NCBI RefSeq assembly: GCF_024868665.1 | Contig: NC_079898.1 | Span: 6,901,751 to 6,965,750 of the forward strand | From: Triplophysa rosa | Taxonomy: Eukaryota; Chordata; Actinopteri; Cypriniformes; Nemacheilidae | Length of the DNA: 64,000 nucleotides | Direction of reading: 5' to 3' | In this document: positions 1 to 10,560 of the stretch, piece after piece | Position numbering within the stretch: the stretch's first letter is position 1 | Layout of the letters: each line of letters opens with the position of its first letter | The notes under the pieces: generated by a model | Told to the model about the DNA's origin: nothing | What the model saw: only the letters and a program-made list of their open reading frames with translations | The model's database searches: none | Program-made: the position numbers and the translations under genes

Positions 1-373
1 CCGCAAGGTGGGAGTCCACCTGGGGAGGTCATGGGTTGCCAAGGTGGGAACCATTCATGAGGATACATCAGACGGAACAGCCCACGGAGGGGGGGTTACC
101 ACGTCTGGAGCACTAGGTCCGGTTAGAGCTATGTGGGAGATAACTCAACTGTTCCCCGGCCTAAGGGGGCAGGGCTGCTCTGCCCAGCCTGTCCCCTGGA
201 AGGGTGCTTAGTGATGGATGGAATGCCTGTTCTTTACCCGAGGGGAAAGAAGTGAGGCGGGATCGCCACTGCTCCCCCCGGAGGGGGAAGGGCTTCCGCA
301 GGCGTACGCCCTACCGGCTGCCGGTCCCACACCTTGCCAGGATGCGGGCTGACACCGGTTCCGCGCGTAGGTA

Positions 374-1243
374 TTAGAACCTCACGGAGTTGTTGGGCAT
401 AGCCCAACCCGCAGCTCTGCAGATGTCTGCCAGAGAGGCGCCCTGAGCCAGTGCCCATGAGGGGTGTGCCTCACTCCCAACGGGCAGGGGCGAATTGAGA
501 TCGGTATGCCCTAACGAGGGCATCCACGATCCAGTGCGCCAGCTTCTGTTTGGAGACAGCCCTCCTGCTGACCTCCGAAACAGACAAAGCAGAGCTTCTG
601 GGCTCTGCGTGCGGTCCAAGTAGAGGCGCCGTGCGCATACTGGACACAACACGGATAGGTTGGGTCTTCCTCCCCGGTGGGGAGCGCCTGCAGGTTCACC
701 ACCTGGTCTCTCGGGAGAGTGGTGGGAACCTTGGGCGTGAGAATCCCGGCCCCGAGTTCTAGGCAATCTGTGGATACGGAGGGTGCTTGTAGATCCCCTA
801 CCCTGTTGGAGGTGAGCGCCATGCGGAAAGCCGTCTTTATCCAGACTGAGAAAGAGCGGCAATCCCGAGAGGCTCGAAGGGGGCGGGGCCTCTTGAGGCC
901 CGCCACCTAGGTCGCAAGAGGTTACGGAGCGCGGGTAAGGTGGTCACCCTCTCGCGCCCCTTAGGAACCTAATGACCAGGTCGTGCTGTCCCAGAGGCTA
1001 CCCAGCACTTGGGTCATGATGAGCAGCCGTAGCAGCTACATACATTCCCAGTGTGGAGGGGGAGCGGTTACTCCCCAGTCTCTCTTGAGGAAGGGACAGC
1101 TCGTACCCGACCGAGCAACTCCGCGGATCTTCTCTCCGAGAAGAGCACCAGGACGAGAAGAGGCGCCACCTATGGGCGTATAGCCGCCCAGTGGCCGAAG
1201 CCCTAGCCTGAGTGACGTCCCAACCAGACCGGGGGTGGGTCAC
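374..1243 (-). pseudogene. DIRS copy A tyrosine recombinase, broken
   Basis: Minus-strand frames give the recombinase N-terminal arm near 1060-1000 (STLGMYVAATAAHHD), then a middle block near 790-700 (RVGDLQA and KVPTTLPRDQVVNLQ). Near 460-375 comes a C-terminal block (SLADICRAAGWAMPNN) that precedes the catalytic tyrosine region in this family. The frame changes between blocks. The histidine/arginine catalytic box appears eroded (SEAHPS where relatives usually have an RAHSTRG-like motif). A TAA at 372-374 falls immediately before the expected tyrosine. Confidence 0.78.
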
Positions 1244-1510
1244 TCAGGATCTCCTCATCCCGTCCAGACATGGAGACCAGGTTCTGCCTGGGATGCCGTA
1301 ACGTGCCCCTTCCCCAGGGGGAGCGGCCAGGGGGAGTTGTTGTCAGAGCCTTAGCTCCGAGAACCAAGTCCTGGTTAGGCCAAAGGGGGCGTAACTAGTA
1401 CCACTTGATGCTCCTCTTCCCTGGCCTTGCACAGGACCTGTGCAATGAGGCTCACTGGGGGGAAGCGTACTTCCGCTTGTCCCGCAGCCAGCTGTGCGCA
1501 AGGGCATCCG

Positions 1511-1687
1511 TGCCAAGGGTTGCCTCGGACAGGGAGTACCAAAGCGGACAATGGGTGGAGTCCGGGGAGGCAACAGGACCACCTGTGCCTGGCCGAACNT
1601 GCCAAGGGTTGCCTCGGACAGGGAGTACCAAAGCGGACAATGGGTGGAGTCCGGGGAGGCAACAGGACCACCTGTGCCTGGCCGAAC
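1511..1687. repeat. 88-bp exact direct duplication flanking a one-base gap
   Basis: Bases 1511-1598 and 1600-1687 appear identical, beginning TGCCAAGGGT and ending GGCCGAAC, separated by one N at 1599. This is the pattern left when two overlapping contig ends are joined without merging. It duplicates 88 bp inside the segment after RNase H of DIRS copy A and shifts its frame. A genuine tandem duplication with a gap exactly at the junction is less likely. Confidence 0.85.
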
Positions 1688-1759
1688 CTCTCCCAAATGA
1701 GCCGTCTGCGCGGGGATGTAGTTGCCACTCTCCTCGAGGTGTCGACTGACGAGAGAGCG

Positions 1760-2110
1760 CATCAGCTGTCTGGTTCAGGACACCTGGGATGTGTGTGGCT
1801 CGCAGGGAACTGATCACCTGCTGACTCCAGAGGAGGAGGCGCCGGGCGAGTCATGTTAGCTGCCGTGAGCGAATCCAATGATATACACCACAGCAGCTGT
1901 GCTGTCCGACCGGACCAGCACATGCTTGCCCTGCACGAGAGGTAGTAGCCTCCTGAATGCAAGTAGCACAACCAACAACTCTAGGCAGTTGAAATGCCAA
2001 TGCAGGCGGGGGCCCGTCGACTGCCCCGACACTGCTTGCCCGTTGCACACGGCACCCCAACCCCAAGGAGGTCATGGAGACCAGGGGGTTAGGGTGTGTC
2101 GGCAGAAAAG
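1760..2110 (-). pseudogene. DIRS copy A RNase H domain, broken
   Basis: Minus-strand translation from about 2075 gives the RNase H core: NCLELL (glutamate motif) followed by HVLVRSDSTAAVVY (aspartate motif; families usually have DNTA). A later segment near 1817-1770 reads HIPGVLNQTADALSR, the usual end of the domain. The first TDAS-like motif expected near 2100 is not readable, and the frame shifts between 1860 and 1820. The domain would remove the RNA template during cDNA synthesis. Confidence 0.75.
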
Positions 2111-2258
2111 CGTGTGACCATACGCCTGCTGCCGGTGTGCCACGCTCTCCAAGGAACTTGACTCTGTAGCCAGTGTTGGAGCGGTCGTATGTGCATCGAC
2201 CCGAGGGGGACCACCCCCGCCGAGGATGCCATGTATCCCAGGAGCCTCTGAAATTGTT

Positions 2259-3130
2259 TCAGGGGGACCGCTGACTGTCTAAAAGCTTCAGGCAGTTCAA
2301 CACTGATCGGGCGCGCTCTGTAGTCAGTCGCACTGCCTCTGGGAGGCCACGTGGGTGCGGGCTTCCTCGTCGCGGGTCTCGCGCCCCCCGCGGGGGGTGA
2401 GCGGGGCCGCTCATGAGGACAGAGTCGAGTTCCCTACCGAGAAAGAGGATGCTCTGCACCGGGGAGAGCTTGCTCTTCTCAGTTGACCTGTAGCCCCACC
2501 GATCTAGGTGCCGGAGCACCAGGTCCCTGTGTGTACACAACAGATCTCGAGAGTGCGCCAAACTGAACCAGTCATTAAGATAGTTTAGTAGCCGCACACC
2601 TCTTTCCCTGAGGGGAAGGAGGGCAGCTTCCACGACCTTCGTAATGACTCGTGGAGACAGGGACAGACTGAAGGGGAGGACCCTGTACTGATATGCCCGT
2701 CCCTCGAACACGAACCGTCGGAACGGCCGATGTCGAGGGAGGATCGAGACATGAAGTACGCGTCCTTCAGGTCGATTTCCATGAACCAGTCCTGACACCT
2801 GACAGACGTCAGGATGCGCTTCTGCGTGATCAACCTGAAAGGCAGCTATTGTGTAGGTGCCTGTTCAGAACACACAGACCCAAGATAGGGCGCAAGTCTT
2901 TCTTGGGGACAATGAAGTACAGGCTTTAAAACCGGTTGAACATCTCGGCTGGTGAGACGGGCTCGATCACTTCCTTCACTAGAAGGGTGGCGACCTCGGC
3001 CCGAAGTACGGGAACATCCTAGCCTCTGACTGAGGTATATCGGATGCCCTGAAACTTGGCGGGCGTGAGGCGACTGGATCGCGTAGCCGAGACGGATCGT
3101 CTTCCCTAGCCAGCCTGACAGTCTGGGAAG
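2259..3130 (-). pseudogene. DIRS copy A reverse transcriptase, broken
   Basis: The region opens with a DIRS-like entry motif (IRLGYAIQSP, near 3090), then shifts frame. Near 2790 comes DWFMEIDLKDAYF, which matches the first catalytic aspartate region. From 2798 a third frame has FEGRAYQYRVLPF and then NYLNDWFSLAHSRD near 2560. The family usually has YLDD here, so the first catalytic aspartate is Asn in this copy. A KSKLSPVQ motif follows near 2480. At least two frame breaks and the catalytic change mark it as inactive. Confidence 0.82.
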
Positions 3131-3759
3131 CCGGACAGGCTCCCAGAATGAGACGGGGACTAAAGGTATGATCTTTTTCATCATCCCCACGGGGGGTGGT
3201 TCGATGGCTAGCAGTACGGATTCCTTGCCGGGGGAGGTCCCCCGGGGAGGAGATCGGCTCTGCTGTTTTTCCTGCCTGGCAACTGCGCAGCTCAACGCAC
3301 TGTCTGACTGAGAGTGCTGAGGGCTGGTGTTTATACTCGACATTGCTCTTCGCCATGGCGCAACGTCGAGTTTGCCGTTCACCGTCGTGCAGAGGGTGGG
3401 AGCGGCTGTGATAACCCAGAGAGAGAGGAAACTCTCCTTTTTTGAGAGTAAGTGGGCGGTAGCCCCCCGGAGGGGGCCAGCAGATTGAGAGACAGGGCAG
3501 GATCCGTCCCTATCTGACTTCCCAGCGATGTGGCTGGGGTCGGGCCCAATGGTAGCCTCAATCCCCCTGAGGTCTTCCCATGAGGGCCGCTTCACCGCGG
3601 CTGCTGATGGGCGATGGTCTCCTCTTTGCTGTCTCCTCCAGGGGGGGCCGCCTGAGTGGGGGCGCCATAGCTGGAGGGTGTCGAAGAGGACCAGGGCTGC
3701 TGGGAAGCAGACAGTGCATGGGACTCGACGGCCGAGGCGCGGCACGGAGGACTGCTTCT

Positions 3760-4851
3760 TTACTGTCGAGAACCCTCCGGGGGAGGCCGCGTGCGGGTCT
3801 CGCGCCCCCCGACGGGCAGGGGTGAGCGGGGCCGCTGCGGCTCGACAGTAACCCAACCAGCCCCCCCTTGCGAGACGGGTGCGTCGAGAAAGCAGACCTT
3901 CTCGGCGTTACTCATCTGCACAAGGATCGGCCAGAGGAGTTTCTCATGGACCACAAGTGTGGACATCGTCCGACCCAGGGCCCGCGTGGTCACCTTGGTC
4001 GCCCGTAGAGCGAGGTCGGTGGCGGCACGGAGTTCTTGCATAAGCGCTGGGTCGGTCTTACCCTCGTGGAGCTCTCTCAATGCCTTGGCCTGGCAGGAGC
4101 CATAGCGTGGAGAGAGGAGGCAGCTTGGTCCGCCACAATGTAAGCTCTCGTCACCAGAGATGCCGAGACCCCACATGCTTTGGACGGGAGTCTAGGTCGA
4201 GCCCCCCAGGTGGCTGCCGCCTGCGGGCATGAGGGCACCGCGGTGGCACACTCCACCTGGGGGACATCGACGTATCCTCTAGCTGCCTTATCCTCGAGGG
4301 AAGTGAGGGTGACGGAACTTGTTTGACGTGAACGTGCCGGAAAGGGGGCGTTCTAGGTCTTACTAAGTTCCTCATGCACTTCCAGTAAATACGGCACTGG
4401 GGGCGGGCGCGGCTCTGAGCCACGCTCAAACTCGAGGCACCATGTATCCAGCCGCAAGCGCTGGGAAAGGCAGTGCGGGCACTGCAACCTAAGGTTCACG
4501 GCGGCCCGGGAAAGCATGGCTGACATTTCGACGTCCGCTTCTTCCTGGGCTCGACCCCCCGAGGGAGGGAGCTCCGAGGAATCGCCGGAGTCGGATGGCA
4601 GTACGTCACCCTCCGATGCTTCAAGGGACATCTCATCATTATCACGCACCGTTTCCGAATACGTGGTTGAGGAACAAGACGGTGGGACCGTCTCCTGGGG
4701 AACGGTCAGACGAGCGGGACGAGGTGCGAACGGTCCGTGAGCCAGTGGCTGGCTGATTAATGCTCACAGTAATCCTCATATCACCCTCGCTGCTTGCCAT
4801 AGCGGATGGCAGGGCCGTAGTCCTGCCGTCACAGAACGGGGAGCATTCCAC
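3760..4851 (-). pseudogene. DIRS copy A gag-like protein, broken
   Basis: Three minus-strand frames together cover a gag-like region. A serine-rich start lies at 4851-4642. An acidic segment at 4649-4353 carries a Cys-pair stretch (CPHCLSQ) and ends in VHEELSK. A helical, alanine-rich core at 4176-3760 contains ALRELHEG and DLALRATKV, typical of fish DIRS first ORFs. Frame shifts fall near 4645 and in the 4350-4180 stretch. The product would be a nucleic-acid-binding structural protein; this copy cannot encode it. Assignment of the N-terminal piece is the least certain. Confidence 0.7.
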
Positions 4852-6029
4852 AGAAATGTTTTGAAAATGTTTTTAGAACCTAAATTTGTTAGCTGGGTTA
4901 CTAGTTTGTGAGTTTCATCTCTCACATTCCTCCACTCTCTCGTGAAACGCTGAACAGGACCCGAAGCCAATGGATTAAACGTTGCCAAAGACTGCAAATG
5001 CAATAATTTAAAGATCAGATGATGGAGTAAGATTAATCAAACATGTTTAGTGATCGATCAACGTGTGAGCAGCATAAAAAGCTCAATTTAAATCGGAAAT
5101 GCCTTTGCCAGTTTGCCAAATCTCAGTTAAAGTTAGCCAAACATTAACGGAATATCTGAGCTTCTTTTAGTTACAGCCCAGCATTAAAGGTGATTATCTA
5201 AATTTGATACAACACGTTTATATAACCTATGATAAACTGAGTTTTACCTACTAGTTTGTGAGTTTCGTCTCCAACCCTCTACTGCGTGCTGACTGAACAG
5301 GACGTCACGTGCGTGGTACTGCGGCTGCAGTGCGCATAGTCACGGGTTAAACAAGAGCAGAGGGGTTGATTCTACTGTACATAACACATTATACAAGTTA
5401 TTTAATTTTTTACATAGTGCTTTGATAATGTACATTTTAATTAATAAATATTACTACTATTATTCTAATATAATTTTTTTTAAATGTAATTAAAAATCTC
5501 ATTCTGGTTGGGGGAGCCAACTGGCCCCCCCACTGCGCAGCAGGCTGAAGTGTTTAACTCAAGGCTGTGTAAGGCCCAATGTTTGTGTGCAGGAGAAACT
5601 CAATCGTTGTTCATTTCTAATTAATGGCCCTGAAGGAAAGACTGCAGCAATGATTTCTTGACACCTCAGCACAAGGCCTTGCCACTATGATGAATGTGCC
5701 AGCCGTTTTCTTTTTTCTATTTCTGTGACTAACTTATTTATCTGTCTAATTATTTTTGATCTTGCTCAAGTCATAGACATGACTGAGGTATTACTGCGGA
5801 AAAGCAGTAGGTCGGTTATAAACCTGAGAAAGGCACAATTTTTGGACATTAATAGAACAGATGTGCTTCAGAACGGTCTATAATATGCAGTTTTGAGTCA
5901 AAGGCAGCATTGGATCTAGATCTACAATCAATGCACGATAATTGATAATATGATACATTTAAACCTAAATTTAAACTTAAATAAAACCTTCGATACAGAA
6001 AAGTTTGACAAAGTTACATATAACATAAT
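4852..6029. other. Non-coding stretch upstream of DIRS copy A
   Basis: No gene is recognised. Two imperfect direct repeats are visible. One begins TACTAGTTTGTGAGTTTC near 4901 and reaches about 4979; the other starts at about 5251 and reaches about 5350. Each contains CTGAACAGGA and ends in TTAAAC, so they may be terminal or internal repeats of the neighbouring DIRS element. A short palindrome with runs of G and C lies at 5510-5530. A G+C-balanced, non-repetitive island at 5590-5720 stands out from AT-rich surroundings; its nature is unknown. Confidence 0.4.
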
Positions 6030-7280
6030 GTAGCAGAGTGAACCACTTGTGCCTGTGTGGCCAGGTGATTTCACTCACTTTAATTAGTAGACTCGAACTT
6101 GGTAGCATATAAGGCGGAGAGCTGTCCACTCGGACGTGTGTCATGGTTCATACCGCCCCCCGGTGACGTCATCTGTGGTCGCCGAAGGTAGCGTACTGTT
6201 CGGTTGTAGCTTTCCGTTTCCTGTTTGGAGTGAAAGGAGAAATTATTTTATACTGCAGTATGCCATCTATCGTTGGCCGGATCCTGGATGCCCGTTCCCC
6301 CTGTTAGGCTCATGTTATACTGCTGGTTGAGGTATCGCCGTGAATGGCGTGGGCTGCAGCGTTCGCTGCAGTATGTAGGTTAGTCCATTTTTTGTAATGT
6401 TGTTTTCGAATTTTATAACTAATTATTTTCTTGCTTCATGTCCGGCAGGTTCAGGACCGTGTAAAAGGAATGTCAATGACCTTTTGGAGTTAGTAGTGAT
6501 CTGCCGTGACCATGTTGCTGTTTTGCCCTGCTGTTTGGCCCCGCTGACTTGCCCGTTTGTTCTCTGCAGAGTTTGGCATCGCTTGACATCCCGTGTCGGC
6601 GTTTTACTGTTTGTAGTAACCGATTGGTTTCGAAGCTTATATTGGGCCTGCCTTTCAGCGTTAAGCTTTGTTTTCGGCATCCACAGATGCCGGGTTCTTT
6701 TATACATAAACTCTCTGTACTGTTGCCATTGATATGCTTTTATTTCGTTCTTTTATTTGTATCTTGCCTCACGTGGTTTTGCTATTTCCGCACCGCGTAG
6801 GTTGCAGGGCAGATACGTTAAGTGTGTTGCTCTTTGGCGGTGTGAAACAACTAACTGTTACATTGCAATGTGAGGTAAGTTTTGTTTCTTGTTTATTTTA
6901 TGTGTTAAACCAAGATTTGTGTTTTCATTTGTTGAATTGGATTTTGTTTGTTTATTCATTTTTTGTTCGTTTAGATTTATTGGGGTGTCTGAGGGGAACT
7001 GTACGTTGTGTACTACATATATACACATGGTGTTTACACTGAGTGCTGTGCAATTATTATTTGTACCTGATTTTGATGTGTGTGTGTATGGTGTGGTTTG
7101 GCATGTATTTGTTAAGTCTGCAACAAGTTAGCCACTCCAGTCCCTTAATTTTTAGAAGAGTCTTTGTGTGTTTTGATATAGCCCATTGGTAACCCAGCAG
7201 TTGAATTTAACATTCCTTCTGATATATTTAATAAAAAGGTTTTTGTACATTTTTACCCACGTCTCTCGCCTGACATCTTT
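6030..7280 (+). mobile_element. Possible LTR-like unit (TATA to poly(A) signal)
   Basis: The segment begins TGTAGCAG near 6030 and ends CCTGACA near 7277. It contains a TATA-like box (TATAAG, 6108-6113), a perfect CRE palindrome (TGACGTCA, 6164-6171) and, 1.1 kb further on, AATAAA (7230-7235). The inner part is T-rich on the plus strand, with no recognisable protein. This layout fits a solo LTR or the transcribed end of a retroelement, and it abuts the truncated end of DIRS copy B. I could not identify a target-site duplication, so it remains a hypothesis. Confidence 0.3.
6108..6171 (+). promoter_or_regulatory. TATA-like box with downstream CRE palindrome
   Basis: TATAAG lies at 6108-6113 and the eight-base palindrome TGACGTCA at 6164-6171. 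The latter is the consensus site for CREB/ATF factors. The CRE would fall about 25-30 bases after a TATA-directed start. No gene is attached; the sites may belong to the LTR-like unit around them. Confidence 0.35.
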
Positions 7281-7331
7281 TGGTAATGAACCTGTGTCCT
7301 TACTTGCATTTCTGTTCCCCACGAAGCCAAC

Positions 7332-7905
7332 TCAGAAAGGGCTCTGGAGTGGACCCCTCCTTGGCAATTGATGTACGAAACCACGGTCGTGTTGTCGGTG
7401 CGAATCAGTACATGACGCTGCATCAGCTGTGGCCAAAAAGTCTGTGGAGCTAAGAACACCGCCATCAGCTCCAGCCGATTTATGTGCCAACTGCTCAGAG
7501 ACGGCGACCACAGACCCGACGCCGGCCTGCCTTCGCACTCTGCACCCCAGCCCGAGGAAGACGCATCCGTCGTTACCACGCGCGTTGTCACAAGCCCCAG
7601 GGGAACACCCTGGCTGAACATGCTCAAGTCGCGCCACAGTTTCAAAGCGCTGAGGCATCTGTGAGTTATCCGCACGTGCGCACGACCCGAGGACCATGCT
7701 CTCCGCGGAACTTGAGTCTTTAGCCACAGCTGCAGAGGACGCATGTGCAAAAGACCCAGGTGGCAGACTGGTGATGCTGATGCCATCAGTCCCAGAAGTC
7801 TCTGAAATACCCTCAGCGGAACGGACCGGTCCAGGCTGAAGGCGCGCAGTGCGGCAGAGATGGACTCCAAGCGCTCCTGAGAGAGGCGGGCGCGCATCTC
7901 CACTG
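7332..7905 (-). pseudogene. DIRS copy B RNase H and connection domain
   Basis: One minus-strand frame (8026 onward) runs through LRVFQRLLGLMASAS (connection), VTTDASSSGWGAECEG (first RNase H aspartate), NRLELMAVFLA (glutamate) and VLIRTDNTTVVSYINCQGG (second aspartate). All expected acidic motifs can be read in this frame. Coding similarity then fades near 7290, before the conserved domain end, which marks the truncation point of the element. Confidence 0.82.
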
Positions 7906-7907
7906 AG

Positions 7908-8833
7908 TCAAAACATACCCCTAGATATGTTATGGACCGTCTCGGCAGAAGCTTGCTCTTCAGCACGTTCACCGCCAGCCCCAGGGATGACAAGTGAATG
8001 AAGCAGCGTCTGACTAACAAGCACATCTCGTGAATGGGCTAGAAGCAACCAGTCGTCCAGATAGTTCAGAATGCGCATACCACTCGTTCTGAGAGGGGAA
8101 AGCGCTGCGTCCAAGCATTTCAAGAACGTGCGTGGAGCCAATGCCAGTCCGAACGGCAGCACAGCAAACTGGTATGCCACTCCGTCGAACGCGAAACGCA
8201 GGAAGCGCCGGTGGCTCTGGGCTATCTGAATGTGAAAATATGCATCCATCAGATCCACGGACGCAAACCAGTCCCCGGGACGAACTTGCGCCAGGATCTG
8301 TTTTAGCGTAATCATTCTGAACGCCCTCTTGTGAAGCGCTCTGTTGATGGTCTCAAATCCAAAATAGGACGGAGTCCGCCATCTCTCTTGGGCACCACAA
8401 AATACCGGCTGTAGAAACCACACTCCACCTCGCTTGGAGGAACCTGCTCTATTGCTCTTTTTCCAAGTAGGTTGTGAATCTCTTGTCTCATCACCGGAGC
8501 GTTGCACGGCAATGTGAGTGATGGGACAACGCCGCTGAAGCAGGGGGCCTGCGTCTGAACTGAAGGGAATACCCGTGTTCTATCACATTTAGCAGCCACG
8601 GAGAGATACCCGGAATGGCTTTCCACGCACTCAGAAACATGCATAGCGGCCGAATTACCTCGGGCGATACAGCTTGCTGATATTCCGGAGACGCGCTCTG
8701 CCCTTGCGAGGCTAATTGCACTGGCGGGGGAATGTGAAGCACGTGAGGCTCCGGCCGCCGCTCGACAACGGGAGCTACCATGGGTGAGGGGATGCCGGTT
8801 ATAGCATATTCTAGCTGTGGCTTCGCGCTGCAC
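7908..8833 (-). pseudogene. DIRS copy B reverse transcriptase
   Basis: Minus-strand frames contain a motif before RT (VMRQEIHNLLGKRAIEQVPP, near 8490), then YFVVPKRDGGLRPILDLR near 8390. After a frame change come DWFASVDLMDAYFH near 8265, VAYQFAVLPFG near 8165, and NYLDDWLLLAHSRD near 8050 with an intact YLDD catalytic box. The KSKLLPRRSITYLG block near 7940 follows in another frame. Two frameshifts separate otherwise well-preserved motifs, indicating a fairly recent loss of function. Confidence 0.85.
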
Positions 8834-8949
8834 CGTGGCAGGGCAGGGGACACAGTGTGGTGAGAGTGAAGGGGAGAGAGAGCTCCTTTTGTGAGGAGGT
8901 AAGTGCTTTTAATACATTCACACACACAACATTTTGAGCATTGCAACAA

Positions 8950-9243
8950 TTGCCCGCAATAGCGGGGGAAACAAGATGCAAATGGTGCCGCTTGAGCACC
9001 GGTCCGCTCACGAACTCTCCCCTCCTCTCTGCAGACCCGTTAGGAAGGCGGCTTGGCAGCAGAAGACGATCCGCCATCGCCTCGATGACCTGTCTTCTGC
9101 CCATACTTCTTCCTAGCTGGGGCAGACCACTGCTTAGGCCGGACATCCGGCCCAGGGTCTTGGGGAGCCGAAGCCGCGGCAGCGGGCTGCTTAGCCGGCC
9201 TGTGGGAAGAGCGCGAAGCAGTTGTAGCGGTTTTAGCTAACGT
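8950..9243 (-). pseudogene. DIRS copy B gag C-terminal remnant
   Basis: The minus-strand frame reads alanine/proline/serine-rich sequence (SSHRPAKQPAAAASAPQDPG), then GQKTGHRGDGGSSSAAKPPS. This is the low-complexity basic tail seen at the end of fish DIRS gag ORFs. No N-terminal gag is found further right. The fragment leads into the RT ORF after a frame change. Confidence 0.6.
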
Positions 9244-9677
9244 TATTATATTGATGAGCAAAGCTCACCAAATATGGTTCTCCACCCGATCTTTCAAGAT
9301 CACATCCATGAAATGAGTTATTTAAAACATCAATTTCAGTCAAGGAATTAGTTTAGCTCAAAGGAAAATACGTATAATAATCGTGATCAAATATACATAT
9401 TTTACGGTCTCTGATTAGTAATAGAAAGCATAACAATACTTGTATGCATTCGTCCAGCGAATGCCTCAATGATATTATATACTTTACATTATCTCATGGC
9501 CATAAGTAACGTGACTTTACCAAACAGGATTTAGAGCAAAGGTAGCGTAAATCGAAACACAGTAAAAGGGACCAAGTTTGTGAGCGTGAATACAGAAAAC
9601 CCATCACAAATGAATATATATGGTTGTTTATTAAACTCTACATGATAAAAAAACAATGACGATCGCATAAAACAAAC

Positions 9678-9737
9678 AAATACATGAACACAAATGCAAA
9701 TACATGAACACAAATGCAAATACATAAACACAAATGC
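9678..9737. repeat. 20-bp minisatellite, three units
   Basis: Three consecutive 20-bp units, AAATACATGAACACAAATGC, occupy 9678-9697, 9698-9717 and 9718-9737. The third has one substitution (ATAAACA for ATGAACA). A GA microsatellite follows 13 bases later. Confidence 0.9.
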
Positions 9738-9746
9738 GCTAGGAAG

Positions 9747-9750
<4 letters not shown>

Positions 9751-9780
<30 letters not shown>
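9751..9780. repeat. (GA)n microsatellite
   Basis: About 14-15 uninterrupted GA units. The serine/leucine-rich open frames that cross it are products of the repeat. Confidence 0.95.
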
Positions 9781-10560
9781 CACACTTTAAATAGCAACGG
9801 ATACTTGCAAGCTCTGTGCTGGACCGATATCCGTATGAGCGTGTAGAGATGGAATTGTTCAAGAGGTTTCAGAAGGCAGTCCTGCCGAAAGTTGCAGGCC
9901 TCGTGGTTGGCCGCATGGCTTAACCACGTGGCAGTAGAAGTCCATTGTTCCATCTTTTCCCCCAGTGGGGGGAAAACGGCAGTCTCCGAAGAGACGCCAC
10001 GAAACACGGAGGCAGGTATAGCAGGAGAGAAGAGAGGAAGTTTTCAGAGCAGGCTCGATATTTAACCTCATGATAGGGCATGCCCACCTGAGTTTGAATC
10101 GACCAATCAGAGTTGAGCACGGAAGAGGTTCTTTGTCAACTCAACAGCTAATTTACATCTTTATGACCTCCTGGCAACTTTACAAAATACCATTCCAAAT
10201 TATAACATAATGAAAAGAAAGTGTTCTATGGTCACACAATGTATATAAACAAGGAGGAATTGTAAAGACAAACATTTATATATCAAATATGCTAAGGTTT
10301 GAAGTGCATCAAGACATGATTCATTCGGCGGTACGAATACAAACAAAGCCTGAGTTAACTTGCCTATTTAACAATTACAGATTATTTAAAAATGGCAAGA
10401 GCGACAACATATAACCTAGATATTTAGATATATTTATAGAAAAGGACAATTGAATCACAAGTTCCTATTTGTCATAGAAGTTTCTCTGGTTAGCCTCATA
10501 TGTTAAGTTTCACATGAGACAGAGAGACTTCTCCCCTCTGCTTTGAAGCTTAGGGGTCGT

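Larger units (their letters stand above)
1..4851 (-). mobile_element. DIRS-type tyrosine-recombinase retrotransposon, copy A (degenerate)
   Basis: Read on the minus strand, translated blocks appear in DIRS order: a gag-like segment (about 4850-3760), an RT entry region and RT (about 3130-2259), RNase H (about 2110-1760), a DIRS-typical segment after RNase H (1760-1343) and a tyrosine recombinase (1243-374). DIRS elements copy through RNA and integrate with a tyrosine recombinase instead of a DDE integrase. Every block is broken by frame changes, so this is a fossil. The 3' end lies left of base 1 and no complete terminal repeat is visible. GC content is clearly higher than in the flanks. Identification rests on recognising conserved blocks; a gypsy element would carry a DDE integrase where the recombinase sits. 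Confidence 0.88.
7285..9243 (-). mobile_element. DIRS-type retrotransposon, copy B (truncated at both ends)
   Basis: A second DIRS fragment on the same strand as copy A, but clearly a different subfamily at the protein level. Minus-strand order is the gag C-terminus (9243-8950), RT entry (8833-8510), RT (8507-8020) and RNase H (7730-7335). Readable protein ends near 7290, within the RNase H tail, and the recombinase is absent. The 5' part of gag is also missing: DIRS-like coding stops near 9243. Its RT keeps YLDD, so it is better preserved than copy A, although frames still shift. Confidence 0.85.
9244..10560. other. Non-coding, repeat-rich stretch right of DIRS copy B
   Basis: No conserved protein is recognised. 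The stretch holds the 20-bp tandem repeat and GA microsatellite described separately. A GC-richer patch at 9830-10140 has an open minus-strand frame and CCAATCAG, reminiscent of a repeat-borne promoter or leader. AT-rich single-copy-looking sequence follows. I see no splice-supported exon here. Confidence 0.35.

Noticed and set aside
9531..10007. 158-codon minus-strand frame
   Set aside because: It runs through the GA microsatellite and the 20-bp minisatellite; the remaining N-terminal part matches no family I know.
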